From Mycobacterium sp. Root135 (GTDB lineage Bacteria; Actinomycetota; Actinomycetes; Mycobacteriales; Mycobacteriaceae), in contig NZ_LMEZ01000007.1 of assembly GCF_001426545.1 (NCBI RefSeq), forward strand, positions 1 through 64,000: a stretch of DNA of 64,000 nt, in the 5' to 3' direction. Shown piece by piece: positions 27,582-36,504 of this stretch (position 1 is its first letter; every line of letters begins with the position of its first letter). The notes beneath the pieces are model-generated. The model ran no database searches and was not told the origin of the DNA. It was given only the letters and a program-made list of their open reading frames with translations. The translations under genes were made by a program, and so were the position numbers.

Positions 27582-28146
27582 GCGGCCACACCTCGTCGAC
27601 GCGCTCGCCGGTTTCGGCGTGACGTTCACGACGATGTTCAAGAAACCGGTCACCGAGCAGTACCCGGAGAAGCCAGGGGCGACGGCCAAGCGGTACCACG
27701 GCAGGCACCAACTCAACCGGTACGACGACGGTTTGGAGAAGTGCATCGGCTGCGAGCTCTGCGCGTGGGCATGCCCGGCCGACGCGATCTTCGTCGAAGG
27801 CGCCGACAACACGGAGACCGAACGCTATTCGCCTGGGGAACGGTACGGCGGCGTCTATCAAATCAACTATCTGCGGTGCATCGGCTGCGGCCTGTGCATC
27901 GAAGCGTGCCCCACCCGGGCGCTGACCATGACGAACGACTACGAAATGGCGGACGACAACCGCTCGGACCTGATCTACGGCAAGGACAAGTTGCTCGCGC
28001 CGCTTCGGCCCGAGATGACCGCTCCGCCGCACGCGATGGCGCCGGGTAGCACCGACGAGGACTACTACCGGGGCAACGTGCGGTCCGACGGGCTGGCCAC
28101 CCCGCTTGGCATGCCAACCGTGAAGCCGAGGGAAGCGGTTCTGTGA
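27574..28146 (+). CDS. nuoI: NADH-quinone oxidoreductase subunit I
   Basis: 190-residue peripheral-arm subunit with two 4Fe-4S clusters (N6a, N6b). The motifs are CIGCELCAWACPADAI (about 57-72) and CIGCGLCIEACPTRAL (about 102-117). The N-terminal helix (VDALAGFGVTFTTMF) packs on the membrane arm. It overlaps nuoH by 8 bases. The C-terminal 40 residues form a tail ending MPTVKPREAVL. Confidence 0.97.
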   Translation: MSKRPHLVDALAGFGVTFTTMFKKPVTEQYPEKPGATAKRYHGRHQLNRYDDGLEKCIGCELCAWACPADAIFVEGADNTETERYSPGERYGGVYQINYLRCIGCGLCIEACPTRALTMTNDYEMADDNRSDLIYGKDKLLAPLRPEMTAPPHAMAPGSTDEDYYRGNVRSDGLATPLGMPTVKPREAVL

Positions 28147-28904
28147 CAGCCGATTTCGCGCTCCTGGCTGCCGACACCATTCAGCGCACGTCGACGATGG
28201 AGGCCGTGACGTTCTGGGTGCTCGGCACGCTGGCCGTGCTGGGAGCGATCGCCGTCATCGCCGCGCCCAAGGCGGTGTACTCGGCAATCTTCCTGGCGAT
28301 CACGATGATCATCCTTGCGGTGCTGTACATCGCCCAGGACGCGTTGTTCCTCGGCGTCGTACAGATCGTCGTCTACACCGGCGCGGTGATGATGCTCTTC
28401 CTGTTCGTCCTGATGCTCATTGGGGTCGACTCCGCCGACTCGCTGGTGGAAACCATTCGCGGCCAACGCCTTGCCGCCATCGGGGTGGGTGTGGCCTTCG
28501 GCATCCTGCTCGTCGCCGGCATCGGCAACGTCTCCGTCAACGGCTTCACCGGGCTCTCCGAGGCAAATGCGGGCGGCAACGTGGAAGGCCTCGCCGCGCT
28601 GATCTTCGTCCGCTACCTGTGGGCCTTCGAACTGACCAGCGCGCTGCTCATCACGGCCACCCTGGCGGCCATGGTCCTGACCCACCGCGAGCGCATCGAC
28701 CGTCGCAAGACCCAGCGCGAACTCGCCACGGAGCGGTTCGCCCCCGGTGGGCACGCGACGCCGATGCCCAGTCCCGGCGTCTACGCCCGGCACAACGCGG
28801 TCGACGTGGCGGCGCGACTTCCCGACGGCTCGGATGCCAAGACCTCGGTCAGCGGCATCCTGCCACCCCGCACCATGGCGTCGAAGAACGGAGCGTCGTC
28901 GTGA
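28143..28904 (+). CDS. nuoJ: NADH-quinone oxidoreductase subunit J
   Basis: 253-residue membrane subunit with five hydrophobic helices in residues 15-185 and the loop motif FLGVVQIVVYTGAVMMLFLFV that forms the pi-bulge helix of NuoJ. The soluble C-terminal tail of about 70 residues (HRERIDRRKT onward) is longer than in E. coli. GTG start overlaps the nuoI stop. Confidence 0.95.
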   Translation: MTADFALLAADTIQRTSTMEAVTFWVLGTLAVLGAIAVIAAPKAVYSAIFLAITMIILAVLYIAQDALFLGVVQIVVYTGAVMMLFLFVLMLIGVDSADSLVETIRGQRLAAIGVGVAFGILLVAGIGNVSVNGFTGLSEANAGGNVEGLAALIFVRYLWAFELTSALLITATLAAMVLTHRERIDRRKTQRELATERFAPGGHATPMPSPGVYARHNAVDVAARLPDGSDAKTSVSGILPPRTMASKNGASS

Positions 28905-29200
28905 ATCCCGCGAATTACCTGTATCTGTCGGCGATGCTGTTCACCATCGGTGCCGCCGGAGTGCTTTTGCGCCGCAACGCCATCGTGATGTTCATGTGCG
29001 TCGAGTTGATGCTCAACGCCGCGAACCTCGCGTTCGTCACGTTCTCCCGCATGCACGGTCACCTCGACGGACAGGTCGTGGCGTTCTTCACCATGGTCGT
29101 CGCCGCGTGCGAGGTCGTCGTCGGGCTGGCGATCATCATGACAATCTTCCGGGCCAGACAATCGGCCTCGGTCGACGGCGCGAACCTGCTGAGGCACTAG
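28901..29200 (+). CDS. nuoK: NADH-quinone oxidoreductase subunit K
   Basis: 99-residue proton-channel subunit with three helices. The two conserved membrane Glu are present: in FMCVELMLNAANL and in VVAACEVVVGLAIIM. GTG at 28901 overlaps the nuoJ stop (GTGA); upstream in-frame codons are nuoJ shadow. Confidence 0.96.
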   Translation: MNPANYLYLSAMLFTIGAAGVLLRRNAIVMFMCVELMLNAANLAFVTFSRMHGHLDGQVVAFFTMVVAACEVVVGLAIIMTIFRARQSASVDGANLLRH

Positions 29201-31077
29201 TGATCTGGCTCCTGATCGCGCTGCCGCTTCTCGGTGCACTGGTCTTGCTGCTGGGCGGCAAGACCACCAACGCCTGGGGTCATCTGCTGGGGTGCGCGAC
29301 GGTGCTGGCGTCCTTCGTCGTCGCCGCGGTGCTGTTCGTCGGCATGGCCGGCTCCCCCGCCGAGGACCGCGGCGTGCACCAACACCTCTTCACCTGGGTC
29401 CCCGTCGGGCAGTTGAACGTGGACTTCGGACTCCAACTCGACCAGCTCTCCGTGTGTTTCGTCCTGCTGATCACCGGCGTCGGCTCACTGATCCACGTCT
29501 ACTCCGTCGGCTACATGGCCCACGATCCGGAGCGAAGGCGCTTCTTCGCCTACCTCAACCTGTTCGTCGCGGCCATGCTGCTGCTGGTGCTGGCCGACAA
29601 CTACCTCGGGCTCTACATGGGTTGGGAGGGCGTCGGTTTGGCGTCCTACCTGCTGATCGGCTTTTGGCAGCACAAGCCGTCGGCCGCCACCGCCGCGAAG
29701 AAGGCCTTCGTCGTCAACCGGGTCGGTGACATCGGGCTCGCGCTGGCGTTGATGGTGATGTTCGCCAACGTCGGAACGGTCTCCTACGAAGGTGTCTTCA
29801 GGGCGGCGGACCAGATGTCGAACGGGACCACGACGGCCATCGGCCTGCTCCTCCTGTTGGCCGCCTGCGGCAAGTCCGCGCAGGTACCGCTGCAGTCGTG
29901 GCTAGGCGACGCGATGGAGGGCCCGACCCCGGTGTCGGCACTCATCCACGCGGCCACCATGGTCACCGCAGGTGTCTACCTGATCGTGCGGTCGGGGCCG
30001 ATCTACGACCTCGCCCCCGACGCGCGCCTCGGGGTGGTCATCGTCGGTGCGGTCACACTGCTGTTCGGCGCCGTCATCGGGTGCGCGAAGGACGACATCA
30101 AGAAGGCGCTCGCCGCCTCGACGATGAGCCAGATCGGCTACATGGTGCTCGCCGCGGGGCTCGGGCCGGCGGGCTACGCGATCGCCATCATGCACCTGCT
30201 CACCCACGGGTTCTTCAAGGCCGGGCTGTTCCTCGGCGCCGGTTCGGTCATGCACGGCATGGACGACGAGACCGACATGCGACGCTACGGCGGCCTGCGC
30301 ACGTTCATGCCGATCACGTTCGTCACCTTCGGCCTCGGCTACCTGGCGATCATCGGCGTCCCACCGTTTGCGGGCTTCTTCTCCAAGGACGCCATCATCG
30401 AAACCGCCTTCGCCGCAGGCGGAGTCAAGGGCATCCTGCTCGGCGGGGCGGCGCTGCTCGGCGCCGGCATCACGGCGTTCTACATGACCAGGGTGATGCT
30501 GATGACGTTCTTCGGGGAGAAGCGGTGGGTTGAGGGGGCTCATCCTCACGAATCACCGGCGAGCATGACAGCGCCGATGATCGTGCTCGCGATCGGCTCG
30601 GTCGGCGCGGGCGCACTGTTCGCCATTGGCGGCACCCTCGAGCACTGGCTCGAGCCCGTCGTCGGAGCACACGAAGAGGCTGCGCACGCCATCCCGGTCT
30701 GGCTGATGACCACCGTCACCCTCGCCGTCGTGGCCGTCGGGGTCGCGATCGCCTACCGCAACTACGCCATGCGTGCGATCCCGGAAGTCGCACCGGAGAA
30801 CGTCTCCGCGCTGACCGTCGCGGCCCGCAGGGACCTCTACGGTGACGCGTTCAACGAGGACGTGCTGATGCGCGGTGGCCAGGTGGTGACCAGGGGGCTG
30901 GTCGAGATCGACGACGAGGGCATCGACGACGTCTCGCGTGGCCTTGGCGCGCTGGTCGGCGGCGCCTCGGAGCGGCTGCGTCAGGTGCAGACCGGTTTCG
31001 CCCGCTCGTATGCCCTGTCCATGTTCGGCGGTACCGTCCTGGTCATCGCCGCGATTCTGGCGGTGAAGGTCTGGTGA
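29200..31077 (+). CDS. nuoL: NADH-quinone oxidoreductase subunit L
   Basis: 625-residue antiporter-like subunit with about 16 transmembrane helices and the long lateral helix at the C-terminus. Signatures: GWEGVGLASYLLIGFW (about 142-157, channel Glu), PLQSWLGDAMEGPTPVSALIHAATMVTAGVYL (about 230-261). GTG start shares one base with the nuoK stop (TAGTG), so the longer upstream frame is not used. Confidence 0.97.
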   Translation: MIWLLIALPLLGALVLLLGGKTTNAWGHLLGCATVLASFVVAAVLFVGMAGSPAEDRGVHQHLFTWVPVGQLNVDFGLQLDQLSVCFVLLITGVGSLIHVYSVGYMAHDPERRRFFAYLNLFVAAMLLLVLADNYLGLYMGWEGVGLASYLLIGFWQHKPSAATAAKKAFVVNRVGDIGLALALMVMFANVGTVSYEGVFRAADQMSNGTTTAIGLLLLLAACGKSAQVPLQSWLGDAMEGPTPVSALIHAATMVTAGVYLIVRSGPIYDLAPDARLGVVIVGAVTLLFGAVIGCAKDDIKKALAASTMSQIGYMVLAAGLGPAGYAIAIMHLLTHGFFKAGLFLGAGSVMHGMDDETDMRRYGGLRTFMPITFVTFGLGYLAIIGVPPFAGFFSKDAIIETAFAAGGVKGILLGGAALLGAGITAFYMTRVMLMTFFGEKRWVEGAHPHESPASMTAPMIVLAIGSVGAGALFAIGGTLEHWLEPVVGAHEEAAHAIPVWLMTTVTLAVVAVGVAIAYRNYAMRAIPEVAPENVSALTVAARRDLYGDAFNEDVLMRGGQVVTRGLVEIDDEGIDDVSRGLGALVGGASERLRQVQTGFARSYALSMFGGTVLVIAAILAVKVW

Positions 31078-32630
31078 GCGGCGTGCCGTGGCTGTCAGTA
31101 CTGTGGGCCGTCCCCATGCTCGGCGCCGCCGTGGTCATCCTGTTGCCTTCGGCGGCAAGGCATCTCGCGAAGTATGCGGCGCTGGCGCTATCGCTGGTCG
31201 TGTTGGCCATCGCGGCACTGCTTGCCGTGACGTTCGACCCGGCGGGCGCGCAGTACCAGTTCGTCGAAGACCACGCCTGGATCCCCTCCTTCGGAACGGG
31301 ATACATCCTCGGGCTCGACGGCATTGCGCTGGCCCTGGTGGTGCTCACCGCCGTGCTGGTGCCGCTGCTGATCGTGGCCGGCTGGAACGACGCCGGGGAG
31401 CGCGGTAGATCCACCCACACCTACCTGGCGTTGACGCTGGTGGTCGAGGGTATGGTGCTGATCTCGCTGACGGCGCTGGACGTGTTGCTGTTCTACGTCT
31501 TCTTCGAGGCGATGCTCATCCCGATGTACTTCCTCATCGGCGGTTTCGGCGGCGAGCACAGGTCCGCTGCAGCCGTGAAGTTCTTGCTGTACAACCTCTT
31601 CGGCGGGCTCATCATGCTCGCGGCGGTCATCGGGCTGTACGTGGCGACGGCCAAGAGCGACGCGTTCGCCGCCGGCACCTTCGACTTCCGGGCGATCGTG
31701 GCCGCCGTCGCGGACGGGTCGTTGAACGTCCCCCCGGCGGTGCTCAACGCCCTGTTCCTCGGCTTCATGTTCGCCTTCGCCGTCAAGGCACCGCTGTGGC
31801 CGTTCCACCGCTGGCTGCCCGACGCGGCCGTCGAGTCGACCCCCGCCACGGCGGTGCTGATGATGGCCGTCGTCGACAAGGTCGGCACGTTCGGCATGCT
31901 GCGCTACTGCCTGCAGCTGTTCCCGGACGCGTCGATCACGTTCCGGCCGTTGATCATCACGCTCGCCGTGATCGGCATCGTCTACGGCGCGGTCGTCGCC
32001 ATTGGTCAAACCGACGTGATGCGTCTGATCTCCTACACGTCGATCTCGCACTTCGGCTTCATCATCCTGGGGATCTTCGTCATGACGACTCAGGGCCAAA
32101 CGGGGTCGACGCTCTACATGGTCAACCACGGCATCTCGACGGCTGCACTCTTCCTCGTCGCGGGATTCCTGGTGTCGCGCAGGGGAAGTCGTGCCATCGC
32201 GTCGTTCGGCGGCGTGCAGAAGGTGGCGCCGGTGCTGGCGGGCACGTTCCTCGTCGCCGGGTTGGCGACTCTGTCGCTGCCGGGCCTGGCGCCGTTCATC
32301 AGCGAGTTCCTCGTCCTGATCGGCACGTTCACCACCTACCCCGTCCTCGCGGTCTTCGCGTCGTCGGCCCTGGTGCTCTCGGCGATCTACATCCTCTGGA
32401 TGTACCAGCGCATGATGACCGGGCCCGTTGCGGTGGACAACGAGAAGCTGCGTGACCTCGTCCCGAGGGAACTCCTCGTCGTCGCACCGCTGATCGCACT
32501 GCTGTTGGTCCTGGGCGTGTATCCCAAACCCGTGCTCGACGTCATCGATCCCGCCGTCGGCCACACGCTGACGACGATCGGCCAGGTAGACCCGGCACCC
32601 CGCGTTGCCGAAGGGAGCCCCGTCAAGTGA
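31074..32630 (+). CDS. nuoM: NADH-quinone oxidoreductase subunit M
   Basis: 518-residue antiporter-like proton-pumping subunit with 14 predicted helices. The channel Glu lies in VLLFYVFFEAMLIPMYFLIG (about 139-158), and the signature KAPLWPFHRWLPDAAVESTPATAVLM (about 239-264) includes a channel Lys. GTG start overlaps the nuoL stop; its stop overlaps nuoN. Confidence 0.97.
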   Translation: MSGVPWLSVLWAVPMLGAAVVILLPSAARHLAKYAALALSLVVLAIAALLAVTFDPAGAQYQFVEDHAWIPSFGTGYILGLDGIALALVVLTAVLVPLLIVAGWNDAGERGRSTHTYLALTLVVEGMVLISLTALDVLLFYVFFEAMLIPMYFLIGGFGGEHRSAAAVKFLLYNLFGGLIMLAAVIGLYVATAKSDAFAAGTFDFRAIVAAVADGSLNVPPAVLNALFLGFMFAFAVKAPLWPFHRWLPDAAVESTPATAVLMMAVVDKVGTFGMLRYCLQLFPDASITFRPLIITLAVIGIVYGAVVAIGQTDVMRLISYTSISHFGFIILGIFVMTTQGQTGSTLYMVNHGISTAALFLVAGFLVSRRGSRAIASFGGVQKVAPVLAGTFLVAGLATLSLPGLAPFISEFLVLIGTFTTYPVLAVFASSALVLSAIYILWMYQRMMTGPVAVDNEKLRDLVPRELLVVAPLIALLLVLGVYPKPVLDVIDPAVGHTLTTIGQVDPAPRVAEGSPVK

Positions 32631-34195
32631 CGATCACCCCGCCCACCGTCGAATACGGCCTCGTTTCACCGATGCTCATCGTGCTGGGCGTCGCCGTGCT
32701 CGGAGTTCTGGTCGAGGCGTTCCTGCCGCGCGCCGCGCGCTATCCGGTGCAGCTGACGTTGGCGATCGGCGGGCAAGTCGCCGCCATGGTCGCCGTCGTC
32801 GTCCAGTGGGTCGGGCTCGGGTCGTCGGTGGGCCAGACCGCCGTCATGGGGGCAGTCGCCGTCGACCGACCGGCACTGTTCCTCCAGGGCACCCTGTTGA
32901 CGATCGGCATCCTCGGCACGCTGCTGATCGCCGAGCGCCGCATCGCCTCGGAGGTGGACGTGGACGACGGTGCAGGCGGGCTCGACGCCTTCACCCCGAT
33001 GGCGTCGGCCGTGCCGGGCAGCGTCGCCGAAAGGCTCGCGACGAAGGCCGGCATCACCCAGACCGAGGTCTTCCCGCTCACCATGTTCGCGCTCGGCGGG
33101 ATGATGCTGTTCGGCTCGTCGGACGACCTGCTGACCATGTTCGTTGCGCTGGAGGTCTTTTCGCTGCCGCTGTACCTGATGTGCGGGCTGGCGCGACGGC
33201 GCAGGCTGCTGTCGCAAGAGGCGGCCCTGAAGTACTTCCTGCTCGGTGCGTTCTCGTCGGCGTTCTTCCTGTACGGGATCGCCCTTCTGTACGGTTACTC
33301 CGGCGGCTTGAGCCTCAGTGGCATCCGTGAACAAACCTCGGGCAACACCGGCATGGCACTCGTCGGAATCGGCCTGCTGTCGGTCGGCGTGTTGTTCAAA
33401 GTTGGTGCAGTGCCGTTCCATTCGTGGATCCCCGACGTCTACCAGGGCGCTCCCACACCCGTCACGGCGTTCATGGCGGCAGCCACCAAGATCGCCGCAT
33501 TCGGGGCCATGCTGCGGATCTTCTACGTGGCGCTACCCGACTTCAGGGACGACTGGCGGCCGCTGATGTGGGGTGTCGCGATCCTCACGATGATGGTGGG
33601 CACGGTGACCGCGGTGTCCCAAAGCGACGTCAAGCGGATGCTGGCCTATTCGTCGGTCGCCCACGCCGGGTTCATCCTCACCGGTGTCATCGCCTTGACC
33701 GACACCGGCATCTCCGCGACGCTGTTCTACCTCTTCGCCTACGGGTTCAGCACCCTCGGCGCCTTCGCCGTCGTCAGTGTCGTGCGCAACGCCGCGGGCG
33801 AGGAGGAGACCGACATGACCCGGTGGGCGGGTCTGGGCCGCAGTCATCCCCTGGTGGGCGTGGTGTTCTCGTTGTTCCTGCTCGCGTTCGCTGGCATTCC
33901 GTTGACCAGTGGCTTCGTCAGCAAGTTCGCGGTGTTCAAGGCGGCCGCCGAGGGTGGCGCGGCACCGCTGGTGATCGTCGGCGTCTGCGCCAGCGCCGTG
34001 GCGGCGTACTTCTACGTGCGTGTGATCGTGCTGCTGTTCTTCACCGATCCGCCCGAGGACGGCCCGACCGTGGTGGTGCCCAGTGCACTGAGCATGGCCA
34101 CCGTGACGCTGAGCGCCGCGATCACCCTGGTTCTTGGCGCCTTGCCACAACCGATCCTCGACCTGGTGAACTCGGCGAACCAGTTCGTCGGCTAG
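32627..34195 (+). CDS. nuoN: NADH-quinone oxidoreductase subunit N
   Basis: 522-residue third antiporter-like subunit, last of the complex I genes. Signatures: MFVALEVFSLPLYLMCGLARRR (about 171-192) and VGAVPFHSWIPDVYQGAPTPVTAFM (about 258-282). It has 13-14 hydrophobic segments. The N-terminal 50-residue loop between helices 2 and 3 (DVDDGAGGLDAF) is an actinobacterial feature. GTG start overlaps the nuoM stop. Only 10 bases follow before the crotonase gene, so read-through transcription is likely. Confidence 0.97.
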   Translation: MTITPPTVEYGLVSPMLIVLGVAVLGVLVEAFLPRAARYPVQLTLAIGGQVAAMVAVVVQWVGLGSSVGQTAVMGAVAVDRPALFLQGTLLTIGILGTLLIAERRIASEVDVDDGAGGLDAFTPMASAVPGSVAERLATKAGITQTEVFPLTMFALGGMMLFGSSDDLLTMFVALEVFSLPLYLMCGLARRRRLLSQEAALKYFLLGAFSSAFFLYGIALLYGYSGGLSLSGIREQTSGNTGMALVGIGLLSVGVLFKVGAVPFHSWIPDVYQGAPTPVTAFMAAATKIAAFGAMLRIFYVALPDFRDDWRPLMWGVAILTMMVGTVTAVSQSDVKRMLAYSSVAHAGFILTGVIALTDTGISATLFYLFAYGFSTLGAFAVVSVVRNAAGEEETDMTRWAGLGRSHPLVGVVFSLFLLAFAGIPLTSGFVSKFAVFKAAAEGGAAPLVIVGVCASAVAAYFYVRVIVLLFFTDPPEDGPTVVVPSALSMATVTLSAAITLVLGALPQPILDLVNSANQFVG

Positions 34196-34205
34196 CGTTC
34201 CGGCG

Positions 34206-34994
34206 ATGAGCGACCACGGCGTGCTGATCCGTACCGAGCACGGTGCGGTCAGGGTTCTGACGATGAACCGCCCCGAGGCACGTAACGCCCTGAGCCGCAG
34301 TCTGATGGCGGCGCTCTACGAGGCTCTGCGAGCCGCCGACGAGGACGATTCGGTGCGCGCCGTCGTCCTGACGGGAACAGACCCGGCCTTCTGTGCGGGC
34401 ATCGATCTCAAGGAGGCCGCGCGCGACGGTCTGGACTACCTCGCCGCGTTCACGACGAACAGTTGCATCTCCGCGGTAGGTGAGATGCGGACGCCCATCG
34501 TGGGGGCCGTCAACGGGGCGACCTTCACCGGCGGTCTCGAGATCGCGCTGGGGTGTGACTTCCTGCTGGCTTCCGAACGTGCGGTTTTCGCCGATACCCA
34601 TGCGCGCGTGGGAATCCTCCCGGGCGGCGGGATGACGGCACGACTGCCCCTGGTGGTCGGTGGGGCGATGGCACGCCGCCTGTCGATGACGGGCGAAGTG
34701 GTGGATGCGGTTCGCGCCGAACGCATCGGATTGGTGACCGAAGTCGTGCCGCACGACGAGCTGCTACCCCGAGCGGTGGCCCTTGCCCAGCAGATCGCCG
34801 AGGTTCCCGCGTCGACGATGTCGAGGCTCAAGGAAATCTACGTGCGCGGCGCGGCGACGGTCGTCGACCCCGCGTTGGCCGCCGAGGACGCACTCGCGCG
34901 CACCCACGAAGGCGATCTGGCCGGCCTCGACCAGCGGCGCATCGACGTCATGCGCGCCAACAAGTCGCAGATCGACACCGGCGTCACCAGTTGA
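34206..34994 (+). CDS. enoyl-CoA hydratase/isomerase-family protein (crotonase fold)
   Basis: 262-residue crotonase. CoA-binding motif FCAGIDLKEAARDG (about 64-77) and oxyanion helix VNGATFTGGLEIALGCDFLL (about 101-120), with the first catalytic Glu in GGLEIAL. The second catalytic Glu expected before the PGGG loop is absent: the segment reads THARVGILPGGG, with Arg/Val where hydratases have Pro-Glu-Ile. It may therefore be an isomerase, a hydrolase-type crotonase or a weak hydratase. It lies immediately behind nuoN on the same strand, without an obvious functional link. Confidence 0.85.
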   Translation: MSDHGVLIRTEHGAVRVLTMNRPEARNALSRSLMAALYEALRAADEDDSVRAVVLTGTDPAFCAGIDLKEAARDGLDYLAAFTTNSCISAVGEMRTPIVGAVNGATFTGGLEIALGCDFLLASERAVFADTHARVGILPGGGMTARLPLVVGGAMARRLSMTGEVVDAVRAERIGLVTEVVPHDELLPRAVALAQQIAEVPASTMSRLKEIYVRGAATVVDPALAAEDALARTHEGDLAGLDQRRIDVMRANKSQIDTGVTS

Positions 34995-35052
34995 ACCGAA
35001 CGTCCCGCCGCATCGTGTCACGATCAATTGACCATCGAACAAGGACGTTCCC

Positions 35053-35457
35053 ATGCCCAGTTTTCCCGCCCTGAACCATGTCGCGCTCACCGTCCGGGAC
35101 CTCACGGTCAGCGCGCCGTGGTACCGCCAGCTCATCGGCGCCGACCCCCTGATCGAGGAAGACACCAGGTTCGGCTACCGCCACGTGGTGTGGCTGTTGC
35201 CCGACAACACCCTGTTCGGCATCCATCAGCACACCGAGGCCGCGCCGGACGAGACGTTCAGCGAGTTCCGGGTCGGCCTCGACCACGTGGGGTTCGGCTG
35301 TGCCTCCCGCGCCGACCTCGAGGACTGGGTGACGCGCCTCGACGAGCTGGGGATCGAGCACGGCGGCATCGTCGACGAGCCCTACGGCTCGGGCCTGAGC
35401 TTCAGAGACCCCGACGGGTCCGCTCTGGAGTTCTTCGCGCTGCCCGCAGAAGGCTAG
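35053..35457 (+). CDS. VOC-family (glyoxalase/dioxygenase fold) protein
   Basis: 134-residue vicinal-oxygen-chelate protein with two beta-alpha-beta-beta-beta halves. Putative metal ligands: His in LNHVALTV (about 9), His in LDHVGFGC (about 77) and Glu in SALEFFALP near the C-terminus. The ribosome-binding site is AAGGACG ahead of ATG 35053. The reaction (isomerase, lyase or dioxygenase) cannot be told. It overlaps the convergent next gene by 4 bases. Confidence 0.85.
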   Translation: MPSFPALNHVALTVRDLTVSAPWYRQLIGADPLIEEDTRFGYRHVVWLLPDNTLFGIHQHTEAAPDETFSEFRVGLDHVGFGCASRADLEDWVTRLDELGIEHGGIVDEPYGSGLSFRDPDGSALEFFALPAEG

Positions 35458-35795
35458 GACTCGGCCGGCGAGTCGTCGTCGGAACCGGCCATCAGCACGT
35501 TCCACGCCTCACGCCGTTTGCGGTCCTGGACTTCCTTGCGCCATTGGGTGCCGCGTTGGCTGAAGTGGCCCTCCGCAGCTCGTTCGGCGATCTCGGTGAT
35601 GCGACGGCCCAGCACCAGGGCCTCGCCGATCGTCATCGTCAGCAGGACCCCGGCCCGGTCGCCGTCCGGCCGTCCCACGGGGTCGACGACGACTCTGGCC
35701 GTCTCCGCCCGCCCGTCGGCGTCGTCGGTCCACGGCGGCGTGGAGTACACCTCGGGTACCCCGTCCTCGTCGTTCAGGGTCAGCTGCACGTACAT
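35454..35795 (-). CDS. hypothetical protein, 113 residues
   Basis: Soluble acidic protein with no signal peptide or membrane segment. The sequence pattern is beta strands (MYVQLTLND, ETARVVVDP, GVLLTMTIGEAL) followed by a helix (GRRITEIAERA) and a basic helix (QWRKEVQDRKRREAWN). I recognise no family. It is convergent with the VOC gene and 65 bases downstream of the TetR gene on the same strand, so it may share that transcript. Confidence 0.65.
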   Translation of the reverse strand: MYVQLTLNDEDGVPEVYSTPPWTDDADGRAETARVVVDPVGRPDGDRAGVLLTMTIGEALVLGRRITEIAERAAEGHFSQRGTQWRKEVQDRKRREAWNVLMAGSDDDSPAES

Positions 35796-35860
35796 GGTGA
35801 CAACGGTACTGGTTCGACCTACGAGGCCGCCGGTCGACGGGTGTGAGCGTCGTCCAACTC

Positions 35861-36463
35861 CTAGGCCCTGATGCCGTGGTTGACAATCGCGGCAGTCTGC
35901 TCCACCCAGTCGTCGTCCAGCGACCCGCCGGGGTCGAGAAGTAGCCGCAAAAGCGTTGCCCCACCGATGATCTCGATCATCCGCTGGGGGTCGACGTCGG
36001 CGTGCACCTCGCCGCGGGCGACGGCGTGGTCCAGCCGGTCCCCGATGACGCCGAAGAGTCCCACGAACCGACTTACGACGCGGGCGTGCAGGTCGGCGTC
36101 GTCGGCCATGTCGGCGATGAGCCCCGGCAGTGCGGCTCGGACCACTGGGCTGGTGAACACGTCGCGGGCGGCGGCGACCATGGCGCGCACGTCGCCGCCG
36201 ATGTCGCCCTCAGGGGTCGTCAATGCCGTGGGTGCCACGGGAAACGCTGCCTCGTGGACCAATTCGGCCTTGCTGGACCATCGGCGGTACAGGGCGGTCT
36301 TGGTGGTGCCGGCTCGTTCGGCGACGGCGGCCATCGTGAGGTTCGCGTACCCGACTTCGGCAAGCAGCTCCGCCGCCGCGCCCAGCACGGCAGCATCGAT
36401 ACGCGGGTCGCGAGGACGTCCCACGTTCGGGGTCTCGACAACGTCACCCGCATCTGCTTTCAT
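35861..36463 (-). CDS. TetR-family regulator
   Basis: 200-residue TetR repressor. DNA-binding domain: RDPRIDAAVLGAAAELLAEVGYANLTMAAVAERAGTTKTALYRRW (about residues 20-62), with TKTALYRRW as recognition helix. The C-terminal part resembles the common TetR C-terminal ligand domain. ATG 36463 chosen; a GTG at 36475 would add four residues. It is divergent from the kinase-like gene, whose start is only 41 bases away. The imperfect palindrome 36486-36501 lies between them. Confidence 0.88.
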   Translation of the reverse strand: MKADAGDVVETPNVGRPRDPRIDAAVLGAAAELLAEVGYANLTMAAVAERAGTTKTALYRRWSSKAELVHEAAFPVAPTALTTPEGDIGGDVRAMVAAARDVFTSPVVRAALPGLIADMADDADLHARVVSRFVGLFGVIGDRLDHAVARGEVHADVDPQRMIEIIGGATLLRLLLDPGGSLDDDWVEQTAAIVNHGIRA

Positions 36464-36485
36464 AACGCTACCCACCGTATCGTAA

Positions 36486-36501
36486 TTACTCTAAGGGGTA
36501 A
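36486..36501. promoter_or_regulatory. imperfect palindrome between divergent TetR and kinase-like genes
   Basis: TTACTC, TAAG, GGGTAA: arms match at 5 of 6 positions with a 4-bp spacer. It resembles the core of the fadE24 palindrome (TTACT-N4-AGTAA). It overlaps the likely ribosome-binding site AAGGGG of the downstream TTG-started gene, so a bound regulator would block that transcript. Confidence 0.45.
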
Positions 36502-36504
36502 ACC

